Of a DNA stretch of 64,000 nucleotides, positions 1-9,423 are shown piece by piece. Within the stretch, counting starts at the first letter, position 1. Each line of letters begins with the position of its first letter. Origin of the DNA: Chryseobacterium sp. MA9 (GTDB taxonomy: Bacteria; Bacteroidota; Bacteroidia; Flavobacteriales; Weeksellaceae). The translations under genes were made by a program, and so were the position numbers. The DNA lies in contig NZ_CP075170.1 of the NCBI RefSeq assembly GCF_024399315.1, positions 3,038,001 to 3,102,000 of the forward strand, given 5' to 3'. The notes under the pieces were generated by a model. That model saw only the letters and a list, made by a program, of their open reading frames with translations, did not search any database and was not told the DNA's origin.

Positions 1-397
1 GTTCAAAAATTAATGGGGTAATATCTCTGTTGATCAGTTCCTGAAGAAGATAAATAACAGACTGATGTACTCCTGAATTTCCTAATGACAAAGTATTCAG
101 TCTTGCCAGCATACATGCTTTCACCTCATCTGCAGGCAAAGGGTTTCCGATTCCTGAGGAGTGGCTTCTGATAAGATTATACTGAAGCTGATGCGTATCT
201 TCATCACTGATTTTAAACTGAGCCATAGGCCCAAAACCGGTGTTTACACCATATATTACTTTATTTTTTGAAAACTCCTTTAAAAACTGAAAACTCTTAT
301 CCACTCTTGATAAAAGTGATTCATCCAGTTCTATTTTTTCATTCTCAATGATAATTTTTTGAAAGTCTTTCAGTTCTAAAAAGTTATTTATTTTCAT
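1..397 (-). CDS. HAL/PAL/TAL-family ammonia-lyase, N-terminal part
   Basis: This is the first 132 codons of an aromatic amino acid ammonia-lyase; the rest lies beyond the left edge. The family removes ammonia from histidine, phenylalanine or tyrosine using an MIO cofactor built from an internal Ala-Ser-Gly, which is not inside the window. The visible part carries the family signature GVNTGFG at about residue 51, followed by LQYNLIRSHSSG. The gene starts at an ATG and is divergent from a halogenase-like FAD enzyme. With the CoA ligase nearby, this suggests a tyrosine ammonia-lyase making 4-coumarate for flexirubin-type pigment. That role is inference: a catabolic histidase (HutH) cannot be excluded without the substrate-selecting residues. 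Confidence 0.85.
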   Translation of the reverse strand, partial: MKINNFLELKDFQKIIIENEKIELDESLLSRVDKSFQFLKEFSKNKVIYGVNTGFGPMAQFKISDEDTHQLQYNLIRSHSSGIGNPLPADEVKACMLARLNTLSLGNSGVHQSVIYLLQELINRDITPLIFE

Positions 398-422
398 CAA
401 TTAAAAGTAATAGTTGATAATT

Positions 423-455
423 TTGTAAAATATTAATTATTTGTCACTAATTTTG
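423..455 (+). promoter_or_regulatory. Bacteroidota-type promoter for the FAD oxidoreductase
   Basis: A TTG at 423-425 stands 22 nt before TAATTTTG at 448-455, matching the TTG / TAnnTTTG form used by the Bacteroidota primary sigma factor. Transcription would begin near 462, about 34 nt before the ATG at 496. Confidence 0.55.
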
Positions 456-495
456 CGGCAAAGATAAAAGTTATTATTAAAATAAAAAATCAAAG

Positions 496-1752
496 ATGAG
501 CAAAGAATTTGTTGACGTTCTTGTAATCGGAGCCGGACCTTCCGGATGCGTGTCTTCTTCGTACCTGAAGAACAATAATGTCAGCGTAAAAGTAGTCGAA
601 AAGACAAAATTCCCCAGACTGGTAGTGGGTGAAAGCTTAATTCCGAGGGTAATGGACCACTTTGATGAGGCCGGACTTTTCCCTGCATTAGACAAAATGG
701 GCTTTGAAAAAAAGTTGGGAGCCCGTTTCCTTCGTGGTGAAGAAGTCTGCATTTTTGATTTCAGCAACAAATTCGGGGAAGGCTGGGATTGGACCTGGCA
801 GGTTCCGAGAGCTGATTTTGATAATACTCTTGCTCAGGAAGTCATTAATAAAGGAATTGATCTTGAATTTGAAACTGAAGTTATTGACATAAAATTTGAC
901 GGAACAGATTCTGTAACTACGGTAAGAACTAAGGATGGAGAAACGAAAGAAATTCATGCTAAATTTGTTATTGATTCCAGTGGTTACGGAAGAGTACTGC
1001 CTCGTCTGCTTGATTTAGAAAAACCTTCAAAACTGTCTCCTCATTCTGCCATTTTCTCTCATGTGGATGATATTAACAGAGAACCGGGAGAGGAAGGTAC
1101 TTTAATTTCTTTTGATATCATTGAAACAGAAGTATGGCTTTGGGTAATTCCTTTTTCCAACGGAAACACCAGTATTGGAATTGTAGGACCTACTGAATAT
1201 ATCGACAAATTATCTGAGAACGGAAATACGACTGAGGCTTTAAGAAAGGCTATTTCTCTTTCTGATTATTATGTAAAACGTTTTGGGAATGTAGATTTCC
1301 TTTTTGAGCCAAGACATCTGAAAGATTATTCTTGTTCGGTTAAAAGTTTATTCGGTGACGGGTTTGCTTTAACAGGAAATGCTTCAGAATTCCTTGATCC
1401 AGTATTTTCTTCAGGAATGGCTTTTGCCACAGAATCCGGAATGTTGGCTGCAAAACTGGCATTAAGACAATTAAACGGAGAAAAAATTGACTGGCAGACG
1501 GAATACTCCGATTATATTTTATACGGTGTGGATGTTTTCACCACGTATGTAAAAGAATGGTATACCGGAAATCTTCAGGAGCTCTTCTTCCACCAGCCAG
1601 AAAATCTTGATGTAAAGAAAAAAATCTGTGCTGTTTTAGCAGGTTATGTCTGGAACAAAGACAATCCTTTTGTAAAAAAACATGATACGGCTATTAAAAA
1701 CCTTGCCAACCTGATCAAGTTAGAAAAACAGGAACAGCAAAACCAAGCATAA
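496..1752 (+). CDS. FAD-dependent oxidoreductase, halogenase/geranylgeranyl reductase-like
   Basis: A 418-residue flavoprotein monooxygenase of the tryptophan-halogenase-like group. The N-terminal Rossmann motif GAGPSG is at residues 12-17, followed by VVGESLIP at 43-50, a hallmark of this group. A WLWVIP segment near residue 214 resembles the halogenase WxWxIP motif. The second FAD-contact region around 287-307 contains GDGFALTGNAS and LDPVFSSG. Such enzymes hydroxylate, halogenate or reduce their substrates, and sequence alone does not say which. A homologous gene next to an ammonia-lyase is common in flexirubin loci, so a tailoring role on the aromatic ring or polyene is plausible but inferred. 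The gene ends in a bidirectional terminator shared with the convergent gene. Confidence 0.8.
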   Translation: MSKEFVDVLVIGAGPSGCVSSSYLKNNNVSVKVVEKTKFPRLVVGESLIPRVMDHFDEAGLFPALDKMGFEKKLGARFLRGEEVCIFDFSNKFGEGWDWTWQVPRADFDNTLAQEVINKGIDLEFETEVIDIKFDGTDSVTTVRTKDGETKEIHAKFVIDSSGYGRVLPRLLDLEKPSKLSPHSAIFSHVDDINREPGEEGTLISFDIIETEVWLWVIPFSNGNTSIGIVGPTEYIDKLSENGNTTEALRKAISLSDYYVKRFGNVDFLFEPRHLKDYSCSVKSLFGDGFALTGNASEFLDPVFSSGMAFATESGMLAAKLALRQLNGEKIDWQTEYSDYILYGVDVFTTYVKEWYTGNLQELFFHQPENLDVKKKICAVLAGYVWNKDNPFVKKHDTAIKNLANLIKLEKQEQQNQA

Positions 1753-1755
1753 AAA

Positions 1756-1780
1756 AACGGTCTGAATTTTCAGACCGTTT
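1756..1780. terminator. Bidirectional terminator
   Basis: An 8-bp stem (ACGGTCTG at 1757-1764 and CAGACCGT at 1771-1778) with an AATTTT loop, flanked by A and T runs. It lies between two convergent genes and can serve both. Confidence 0.85.
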
Positions 1781-1784
1781 TTTA

Positions 1785-2390
1785 TTATTTTATAACTGCT
1801 TTAATTTCTTTTCCCAATTTCTTCCCTGTAACCTCATAGGCTGCGGCTATTCTTCCGTATTCCCATGCAAATTCTTTATTCATCTGCTTACCACCTATTT
1901 TATCTGCCTGTAATCTCATCACTACTTTCGAAGGATTATCAGTTTCTACAAATTTCATATCTGCTGTTAATTTTGCTTCCTGAGAACCTATCATTCCGCC
2001 ATACCAGCCCGCATAAATCCATTTTGCATCAATAATCAGAGTATATTTTGTTTGTGCATCCTTTTTGAAAACTACTTTTTTGGATTTACCATTAATACCT
2101 TTGAGAAAATAGTCCAAATATTCAGAATTTTTAAACTGTTCCCACTGATAAATCCAGTTTTTCCACACAGCTTCGCTTTTTTTAGCTGTAATATCAGTTT
2201 TTCTGTTTTCCAGATATTGAGCTTCCGTCAGGTTCTTCTCCTGATAGACTGCATTATCAAATACCAACTGAACATTTACTTCGTTTTGATCTTTTAAAAA
2301 ATCAAAATTCCCCTGTTCAAAATTGATTTGGTTCTGAGCGAAAGCAACTGTTGTGATTGTTACAAAAATCAACAATAATAGTTTTTTCAT
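1785..2390 (-). CDS. Secreted protein of unknown function, 201 aa
   Basis: I do not recognise the family. The protein starts with a clear signal peptide (hydrophobic core, VAFAQ cleavage region at about residue 19), so it is exported to the periplasm or surface. The mature part is rich in lysine, tyrosine and tryptophan, contains a WIYAGWYGG segment and has no cysteines or transmembrane helices. It looks like a compact beta-rich domain. It lies between the FAD enzyme and the CoA ligase of a probable pigment locus and shares a terminator with the former. A link to pigment handling is only positional. Confidence 0.75.
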   Translation of the reverse strand: MKKLLLLIFVTITTVAFAQNQINFEQGNFDFLKDQNEVNVQLVFDNAVYQEKNLTEAQYLENRKTDITAKKSEAVWKNWIYQWEQFKNSEYLDYFLKGINGKSKKVVFKKDAQTKYTLIIDAKWIYAGWYGGMIGSQEAKLTADMKFVETDNPSKVVMRLQADKIGGKQMNKEFAWEYGRIAAAYEVTGKKLGKEIKAVIK

Positions 2391-2465
2391 AGTGTATTAG
2401 TTCTAATTTTTAAGCCACCAAAGATATATAAAAATGCAGTTCCCGGTCTTTCTTTATATTTAATT

Positions 2466-3758
2466 TTATCTTAAATCTATAAAAGTAATTGGTTTTCTGC
2501 TGTTTGGATTAAAAACAGTTTTAGACAGGATATCAAAATCAATGATTTCAATCTTCGGACTTACTCTCAATTTTGCCCGGAAATGATCTCTCACTTCATT
2601 GACAAAGCTATCATGTTCTTCTTCTGTGCTTAGTTTAATGATTATTTCATCAAGCCCTATTTCGTTGGCCTGAATAACGATCTGATAGCATAAGATATTG
2701 TTGAAGTCATTTAAAATATCATTCATAGCAGGCGGATACAAAGTTGTTCCTTTGTATTTGATCATCTGCTGTTTCCTGCCTACTACAGGTCCTAATCTCA
2801 TTGTATTTCTTCCACACTGGCATGGTTCATAATGAGCTTTTACAATATCTCCGGTTTTAAATCTTAAGAGCGGAATGGCTTCTACTCCTAAAGTAGTGAT
2901 GGTAAGTTCACCATTTTCTCCTTCGTTTACCGGATTTCCGTTATCATCAAGAATTTCTGTAATGATCAGTTCCGGATGATGATGTCCTCCGATCTGGAAT
3001 TCGCACTCTGTAAAAGCGGTACTCATTTCAGTAGAAGCATAGGTTGAAAAGAGTTTTATATTCCATTTCTCCTTGATTTTCTGTGAAAGGATATTATCTG
3101 TAAAATCCTGATTTTTGATACTTTCTCCGATGCATACTGCACCGTAAACACTCGATTTTTTATAATCTAATCCGTGTTTTTCGGCATAATCAATCATTTT
3201 CAGCAGAAAAGAAGGTACTGTGATCAGATATTTAGGTTTATATCTGAAAATAGAATCCCACTGCAGTTCAGGAATTCCGGGTCCCATTCTCACCACACTT
3301 GCACCCATTTTTCTTAAGCCCAGGAAGTAAGCAAGCCCCGCCATAAACCGTTTGTCTATGGTGGTAATCATCTGAACAACATCTCCCTTTTGAATTCCTG
3401 CACAGGCAAACGATATCGCTTCATTGTACGCAAGCCTCTCAAGATCACTGTCGGACAATCCGAAAGTAACCGGATCTCCCAAAGTTCCGGAAGTGGTGCT
3501 GTAATCAACAATTTTATCAGGTGTTATACAGAAAAAATCATGGTTATACTGCTGAAGATCATTTTTTGTGGTGGTGGGAATCTTCTGAAGATCTTCCAAC
3601 GTACGAATGTCAGCAATAGTGATATTGTTTTCTTTGAACAGTTTCTGATAAAAAGATGAATGAGTCTCAAGATAGATCAAAAGCTCATGAAGTTTTTCTT
3701 CCTGAAATATTTTGATTTCCTGAATCTCTGCTTTCTCGATTGACGGATGAAATTCCAA
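2466..3758 (-). CDS. Adenylate-forming CoA ligase, PaaK-like
   Basis: A 430-residue member of the ANL superfamily, closest in appearance to phenylacetate-CoA ligases. The ATP-binding P-loop reads YSTTSGTLGDP, and the mid-domain STYASTEMS corresponds to the adenylate-binding Y-x-(S/T)-TE motif. A CQCGR stretch with RLGPVVGR follows in the region before the C-terminal lid. It should activate a carboxylic acid as an acyl adenylate and pass it to CoA or a carrier. Beside an ammonia-lyase it may activate a cinnamate or coumarate starter unit for an aryl polyene such as flexirubin, which is inference. About 90 nt separate it from the peptidase gene upstream. Confidence 0.8.
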   Translation of the reverse strand: MEFHPSIEKAEIQEIKIFQEEKLHELLIYLETHSSFYQKLFKENNITIADIRTLEDLQKIPTTTKNDLQQYNHDFFCITPDKIVDYSTTSGTLGDPVTFGLSDSDLERLAYNEAISFACAGIQKGDVVQMITTIDKRFMAGLAYFLGLRKMGASVVRMGPGIPELQWDSIFRYKPKYLITVPSFLLKMIDYAEKHGLDYKKSSVYGAVCIGESIKNQDFTDNILSQKIKEKWNIKLFSTYASTEMSTAFTECEFQIGGHHHPELIITEILDDNGNPVNEGENGELTITTLGVEAIPLLRFKTGDIVKAHYEPCQCGRNTMRLGPVVGRKQQMIKYKGTTLYPPAMNDILNDFNNILCYQIVIQANEIGLDEIIIKLSTEEEHDSFVNEVRDHFRAKLRVSPKIEIIDFDILSKTVFNPNSRKPITFIDLR

Positions 3759-3849
3759 TGATTTTAATTTTTAAAAGGCAAATTTATTTAAAATTACAAG
3801 ATTGTAGAAGGTATTCATGTAAAATGTATTCATGATGTCAGCTACAGAT

Positions 3850-5538
3850 TTATCTCTGAAACGTAAAAGTTTGCATATTGGTATTTCCAGCAGTATTGAC
3901 TGTAGTTACTTTCAACGTATGCGAGCCAGATCCCTTTGGACATTTTTCATCAAAAGTGTATACAAAATTATCTTTTACACGGGCAAAGCGGAGCCACTTT
4001 CCATCCAGTTCAGCCCGAAATGAAATAATATCTCCCACTTTCGTTGTTCCTTTTAACAGTAATGAATTGCCATTAACCATTGCTCCTTCAGCCCAGCCTG
4101 GTGAAACAGACGGCAGATTATTATCAATCAATAATTTTGCTGTCCCTAATCTGTTGAATTGTCCTTCTGCCCGATCACCATTCCATTTTACTTTTACGAC
4201 ATTTTTGTCACTGCCATAATCAAGGAGAATAACAGCTTTATCTTTTTCTGCAGTGGTTAACTTTCTATTCGGTTTTATTTTCAAAGTATATTCATCCTGA
4301 ACAGGAATATACGGGCTATGCAAGACAATTGTATTTGAAACAGCATTTGGATCATTATCAGGTCTTTCATAGGCATTAAAATTTACCGCATCATAAACTG
4401 CATTTTTGCTAAAACCGATCTCTGTATTTTCTGTGATAATGGTTTTCCCTTCGTTAGGCATTACAGTTTTTCCTGTAGAAGATATTTTTTCTGAAGTTTT
4501 ATTTAACTGCAGTTTTGTTGTTAACCGGCTCGTGTTTCCTTTAACATCTTTCAGAACAATTTCAATAGTATGAACATTTTCATCCTGAAGGTTGATAATC
4601 CCTGTTAAATTTGAAAGACTATAATTCTGAAGCTTCATTCCCGGTAAATCAGATAAATGCTGAATTCCCATTTTATCCCTGATGAATTTAGTATAGTCTA
4701 TACAGCCATTGATATAACGGGTATCATCATAGTGCACCTTATCAATTTTAAAACTGTAAATCAGCCTGCCATCCATCAATAGTTCTGCATTATAAATGCC
4801 CAGATTAAATCCTTGATTAGCCTTATCTACTGCTTTAATGGCAAAACTTATTTCTGGAGAATTAACCTGAACGAGATTAGAAGTATAAACATTTCCCGCT
4901 TTTTTTACTGCGATTCCATTCGCCCCTGGTTCATAAGTGCTGAAACGACGGTCATACCAATACAATCCACTGATAATTGGTGCGATATTATCAGGAATGC
5001 TAAAGCCAAAAAGCAACGGATTAAGACATTCTTCTGTTTTGGTATCTCTTATTTCAAAATGCAGATGCGGCCCCGCAGAGCCTCCGGTATTTCCACTCAA
5101 AGCAATTTGCTGCCCTTTCTCCATCGGAAACTGTCCTGGCTGAAAAGTAATGTCCTGTTCCCACTTTTCGTCTTTATATTGTTTTTCCTTTACATATTCA
5201 TCCAGTTTACTGAAGTATTTATTCAAATGGGCATATACTGTGGTATAACCGTTGGGATGGGTGATGTATACTGCATTTCCAAATCCGTACCGCTCCACTT
5301 TTATTCTGCTCACATAGCCTTCTGCTGCTGCAAGAACCGGTAAATTCTCCTGACTATTGGTTCTCAAATCCAATCCCATGTGAAAATGATTGGTACGGAC
5401 AGCGCCAAAATTGGCAGCCAGCTGCATAGGAATGTTTAAGGGGTTCCGGAAATAATTCTGAGGGTACTTATTTTGAGCGTTTACAATGCCCATGTTGATA
5501 AAACAAACAAAAAGCATCAGGTGATAAAAGATTTTCAT
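3850..5538 (-). CDS. M23-family metallopeptidase (LytM-type), secreted
   Basis: A 562-residue zinc endopeptidase with an N-terminal signal peptide ending near VNAQ (residue 22). The M23 domain comes first: the HxxxD zinc motif is HMGLD (His53, Asp57), then YAHLNKY and the catalytic/zinc motif HLHFE near residue 159. M23 enzymes cut peptide cross-links in peptidoglycan. About 350 residues follow the domain, with beta-rich, probably Ig-like character and no further recognisable motif. Both zinc motifs are intact, so it should be active rather than an EnvC-like activator. It sits alone with a long intergenic region upstream. Confidence 0.88.
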   Translation of the reverse strand: MKIFYHLMLFVCFINMGIVNAQNKYPQNYFRNPLNIPMQLAANFGAVRTNHFHMGLDLRTNSQENLPVLAAAEGYVSRIKVERYGFGNAVYITHPNGYTTVYAHLNKYFSKLDEYVKEKQYKDEKWEQDITFQPGQFPMEKGQQIALSGNTGGSAGPHLHFEIRDTKTEECLNPLLFGFSIPDNIAPIISGLYWYDRRFSTYEPGANGIAVKKAGNVYTSNLVQVNSPEISFAIKAVDKANQGFNLGIYNAELLMDGRLIYSFKIDKVHYDDTRYINGCIDYTKFIRDKMGIQHLSDLPGMKLQNYSLSNLTGIINLQDENVHTIEIVLKDVKGNTSRLTTKLQLNKTSEKISSTGKTVMPNEGKTIITENTEIGFSKNAVYDAVNFNAYERPDNDPNAVSNTIVLHSPYIPVQDEYTLKIKPNRKLTTAEKDKAVILLDYGSDKNVVKVKWNGDRAEGQFNRLGTAKLLIDNNLPSVSPGWAEGAMVNGNSLLLKGTTKVGDIISFRAELDGKWLRFARVKDNFVYTFDEKCPKGSGSHTLKVTTVNTAGNTNMQTFTFQR

Positions 5539-5632
5539 ACAGCATTTGGGTTTATACGTCTATTTAAATGTACAAAATTCCGGCCAATAAACGGTTGTTG
5601 CTATAACCTATTTTTAGAATCAATTTATTTTC

Positions 5633-5766
5633 TTAACCACAGATTTCACAGATTTTCGCAGATGATTATGTTGTAGATCTATGGAAAATTATTTTTAAGT
5701 TTTAGGTAAAGCCTGAGGATCGTTTTCTATATTAATTAAGCGGGCTAAAGCCCACTTCTATTGAAT
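5633..5766. repeat. Composite intergenic repeat, copy A
   Basis: This lies in the gene-free stretch 5539-5969. A 41-nt module (5633-5673) beginning TTAACCACAGAT and built from repeated CAGAT words matches a module at 11647-11687 at 36 of 41 positions. A second module at 5740-5766, with GGCTAAAGC then TATTGAAT, also recurs downstream of the second copy. The remainder of 5539-5969 holds only the ileS promoter and no other feature I can see. Confidence 0.7.
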
Positions 5767-5925
5767 AAACTGCGTTAAATTTTATATAAAAAACAGTCGG
5801 AAAAACTCACTCATTCACCACTCATCATTCACTTTTTGCCACTTTCTTCATTTATATTTCTGAAATTGAACTTTTTAATAGAAATTACCTAAATAAAACA
5901 TATATTATAAACCGACAAATTTTAG

Positions 5926-5933
5926 TAAATTTG
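5926..5933 (+). promoter_or_regulatory. -7 box of the ileS promoter
   Basis: TAAATTTG matches the Bacteroidota TAnnTTTG -7 consensus. I find no clear TTG at the expected -33 distance. Transcription would start near 5940, leaving a leader of about 30 nt. Confidence 0.5.
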
Positions 5934-5969
5934 CAGACTTAATTAATCAACGATATTGAGATATTTACA

Positions 5970-8900
5970 ATGAGCCAATTTAAAGAATACAAAAACCTCA
6001 ACCTTATTGACGTAGCAGAGAATGTAGCGGAATTTTGGAAACAAAATAAAACTTTCAATAAGAGTGTTGAGATTCGTCAGGGAAATCCTGAGTTTGTTTT
6101 TTATGAAGGTCCGCCTTCAGCAAACGGTATGCCTGGAATTCACCACGTAATGGCAAGAGCATTGAAAGATATTTTCTGCCGTTACCAGACTCAAAACGGA
6201 AAGCAGGTTTTTCGTAAAGCTGGCTGGGATACGCATGGTCTTCCTGTGGAACTGGGTGTAGAAAAAGAATTAGGAATCACGAAAGAAGATATTGGCAAAA
6301 AAATCTCTATTGAAGACTATAACAAAGCTTGCCGTGAGGCAGTAATGCGTTATACCGATGTATGGAATAACCTTACAGAGAAAATCGGATATTGGGTAGA
6401 CCTTGATGATCCGTACATCACGTACAAGTCAAAATATATGGAAACCGTTTGGTGGTTATTGAAACAGTTGTATAGCAAAGACTTGTTGTACAAAGGTTAT
6501 ACAATCCAGCCTTACTCTCCAAAAGCAGGAACAGGACTTTCTTCTCATGAACTTAACCAGCCTGGAACGTATCGTGATGTTTCGGATACAACGGTTGTGG
6601 CTCAGTTTAAAGTAAAGAAAGACTCTTCGGCATTGTTCAATGATGTTGAAGGAGATGTACATATCCTTGCATGGACGACGACTCCATGGACGCTTCCATC
6701 CAATACCGCTCTTACTGTAGGTAGAGATATTGAATATGTTGTAGTGAAAACCTTCAATCAATATACATTTGAACCTGTAACGGTTGTGTTATCAAGCGTT
6801 CTTTTACCTAAAGTTTTCGGTAAAAAATATGCAGAAGGTACAGATGAGGATTTTGCCAACTATACGCCGGAAACGAAAGTAATTCCATTCAGAATATTAA
6901 AAGAATTTACGGGAGAAAAACTTGTTGATACTAGATACGAACAATTAGTTCCTTGGTTTACACCTAATGATAATCCTGAGAATGCATTCAGAGTAATCTT
7001 AGGAGATTTCGTAACGACTGAGGACGGTACAGGTATCGTTCATACAGCTCCTACTTTTGGTGCTGATGATGCAAGAGTGGCTAAAATGGCTCAGCCTGAG
7101 GTTCCACCGATGTTGGTAAAAGATGAAAATGACAATCTTGTACCATTGGTAGATTTACAAGGGAAATTCATCAAAGGAGAAAATGTTCCTGAGGTATTCT
7201 CCGGAACCTATATCAAAAACGAATATTACGATGAAGGAACTGCTCCTGAGAAATCATGGGATGTAGAACTTGCGATCCTGTTGAAAACAGAAAACAAGGC
7301 TTTCAAAGTAGAGAAATATGTTCACTCTTATCCACACTGCTGGAGAACAGATAAACCGGTATTGTATTACCCGTTGGATTCATGGTTTGTGAAAATGACT
7401 GCTGTAAAAGACAGACTGGTTAATTTAAACAAAGAGATCAACTGGAAGCCAAAAGCTACCGGAGAAGGACGTTTTGCCAACTGGTTGGAGAATGTAAACG
7501 ACTGGAATCTTTCCCGTTCAAGATATTGGGGTATTCCGTTGCCAATCTGGAGAACAGATGACCTGAAAGAAGAAAAGATCATAGGTTCTGTAGAAGAACT
7601 TTACAATGAAATAGAGAAATCAATTACAGCTGGATTGATGACTGAAAACCCATTCAAAGGTTTCATCATCGGAAGTATGGCTGAGTCTAACTATGAACTT
7701 GTGGATCTTCACAAAAATGTAGTAGACAAAGTAGTATTGGTTTCTGATTCAGGAAAAGCAATGAAACGTGAAAGTGACTTGATCGACGTTTGGTTCGATT
7801 CAGGTTCTATGCCTTATGCACAGTTGCATTATCCTTTTGAAAACAAAGAATTAATAGATAATAACAAAGCATTCCCTGCTGATTTCATCGCAGAAGGTGT
7901 TGACCAGACGCGTGGATGGTTCTATACGCTTCACGCTATCGGTACGGCTGTTTTTGACTCTGTTGCTTATAAAAACGTAATGAGTAACGGTCTTGTTCTG
8001 GACAAGAACGGACAAAAGATGTCAAAACGTTTAGGAAATGCAGTAGATCCTTTCGAAACACTTTCTGTATATGGACCGGATGCTACCCGTTGGTATATGA
8101 TCTCCAATGCAAACCCATGGGAAAACCTAAAGTTTGACATTGAAGGAATTGACGAAGTAAGAAGAAAGTTCTTTGGAACACTTTATAACACCTATTCATT
8201 CTTTGCTTTATATGCGAATGTTGATGGCTTCAGCTATTCAGAAAAAGAAGTGGAAAACCGTCCTGAAATTGACAGATGGGTCCTTTCTGAACTGAATCTT
8301 CTGATCAAAGAAGTAAAGGCTTTCTATGAAGACTATGAACCAACAAGAGTAGCAAGAGCAATCAGTACTTTTGTGAATGATAACCTGAGTAACTGGTATG
8401 TAAGATTATGCAGAAGACGTTTCTGGAAAGGAGAATATTCTGACGACAAAATCTCTGCTTACCAAACATTATATACATGCCTTGAAGTAGTTGCTAAACT
8501 ATCTGCTCCGATTGCTCCGTTCTTTATGGATCAGTTATATCAGGATTTGAATAAAGTAACAGGTAAAGAGAACTGTGAATCTGTACACTTAACAGACTTC
8601 CCGGTAGCTGATGAAAGCTTAATTGATCAGGATCTGGTTGAAAAGACGCATTTGGCTCAGAACATTACAAGCATGGTCTTCTCACTGAGAAAGAAAGAAA
8701 ATGTAAAAGTTCGCCAGCCGTTACAAAAGGTATTGGTTCCTGTATTGGATTCTAAAACAGAAGAGCAAATTCTTGCTGTTGCAGATCTGATCAAGCAGGA
8801 AGTAAACGTGAAAGAATTACAGTTAATCAATGCTGAAGAAGCATCTCACTTAATTGTAAAACAGATAAAGCCTAACTTCAAAGCTCTTGGTCCTAAGTTA

Positions 8901-9365
8901 GGAAAAGACATGAAGGTGGTAGGTGCCGAGATTGCAAATCTTACCACAGAACAGATTGCCGGTCTTGAAAAAGAAGGAAAAATAGATGTTCAGGGATATG
9001 AGATCACACTTGATGATGTGGAAATCTCTACAAAAGATATCCCGGGATGGACAGTTACTTCCGATGGTAAAACAACTGTGGCATTAGATTTGACGTTAAC
9101 CGATGAGCTAAAATCTGAAGGTATCGCAAGAGAATTCATCAACAGAATTCAAAACCTGCGAAAAGATAAAGACTTTGAACTGACAGACAAGATTAATATC
9201 TCCATTGAAGAAAACTCACCTTTCCTTGATGATATTAAGAAAAATGAAGAATATATTTCTTCTGAAGTCTTGTCAAATAAAATAGAAATTGTATCTTCAC
9301 TTTCAAATTTTAACGAAATCGAAATAGATGAGGTTAATTTTAAGATAAATGTTGAAAAAAATTAA
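5970..9365 (+). CDS. ileS: Isoleucine--tRNA ligase, type 2, with swapped HIGH motif
   Basis: A 1131-residue class I synthetase that charges tRNA-Ile. The KMSKS motif is present as KMSKR, DVWFDSGS precedes it, and the CP1 editing domain and C-terminal tRNA-binding domain fill the expected places. Its length and motif style (EGPPSANGMPG) match the eukaryal-like type 2 enzymes rather than the shorter zinc-ended type 1. The HIGH signature, normally HxGH, reads GIHH at residues 56-59, so the first and third positions are exchanged. This swap has been reported in some IleRS2 enzymes and linked to very high mupirocin resistance. No second ileS is visible here, so this may be the housekeeping enzyme. 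Confidence 0.97.
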   Translation: MSQFKEYKNLNLIDVAENVAEFWKQNKTFNKSVEIRQGNPEFVFYEGPPSANGMPGIHHVMARALKDIFCRYQTQNGKQVFRKAGWDTHGLPVELGVEKELGITKEDIGKKISIEDYNKACREAVMRYTDVWNNLTEKIGYWVDLDDPYITYKSKYMETVWWLLKQLYSKDLLYKGYTIQPYSPKAGTGLSSHELNQPGTYRDVSDTTVVAQFKVKKDSSALFNDVEGDVHILAWTTTPWTLPSNTALTVGRDIEYVVVKTFNQYTFEPVTVVLSSVLLPKVFGKKYAEGTDEDFANYTPETKVIPFRILKEFTGEKLVDTRYEQLVPWFTPNDNPENAFRVILGDFVTTEDGTGIVHTAPTFGADDARVAKMAQPEVPPMLVKDENDNLVPLVDLQGKFIKGENVPEVFSGTYIKNEYYDEGTAPEKSWDVELAILLKTENKAFKVEKYVHSYPHCWRTDKPVLYYPLDSWFVKMTAVKDRLVNLNKEINWKPKATGEGRFANWLENVNDWNLSRSRYWGIPLPIWRTDDLKEEKIIGSVEELYNEIEKSITAGLMTENPFKGFIIGSMAESNYELVDLHKNVVDKVVLVSDSGKAMKRESDLIDVWFDSGSMPYAQLHYPFENKELIDNNKAFPADFIAEGVDQTRGWFYTLHAIGTAVFDSVAYKNVMSNGLVLDKNGQKMSKRLGNAVDPFETLSVYGPDATRWYMISNANPWENLKFDIEGIDEVRRKFFGTLYNTYSFFALYANVDGFSYSEKEVENRPEIDRWVLSELNLLIKEVKAFYEDYEPTRVARAISTFVNDNLSNWYVRLCRRRFWKGEYSDDKISAYQTLYTCLEVVAKLSAPIAPFFMDQLYQDLNKVTGKENCESVHLTDFPVADESLIDQDLVEKTHLAQNITSMVFSLRKKENVKVRQPLQKVLVPVLDSKTEEQILAVADLIKQEVNVKELQLINAEEASHLIVKQIKPNFKALGPKLGKDMKVVGAEIANLTTEQIAGLEKEGKIDVQGYEITLDDVEISTKDIPGWTVTSDGKTTVALDLTLTDELKSEGIAREFINRIQNLRKDKDFELTDKINISIEENSPFLDDIKKNEEYISSEVLSNKIEIVSSLSNFNEIEIDEVNFKINVEKN

Positions 9366-9423
9366 CATGTAGTTATTATATTTCAAATTCCATTTCATAA
9401 TTTTATTAAAAAAGAGAACGAAT

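Noticed and set aside
4813..5343. Plus-strand open frame of 176 codons opposite the M23 peptidase
   Set aside because: Antisense to a well-supported gene. It has Cys/Phe-rich shadow composition and no recognisable domain.
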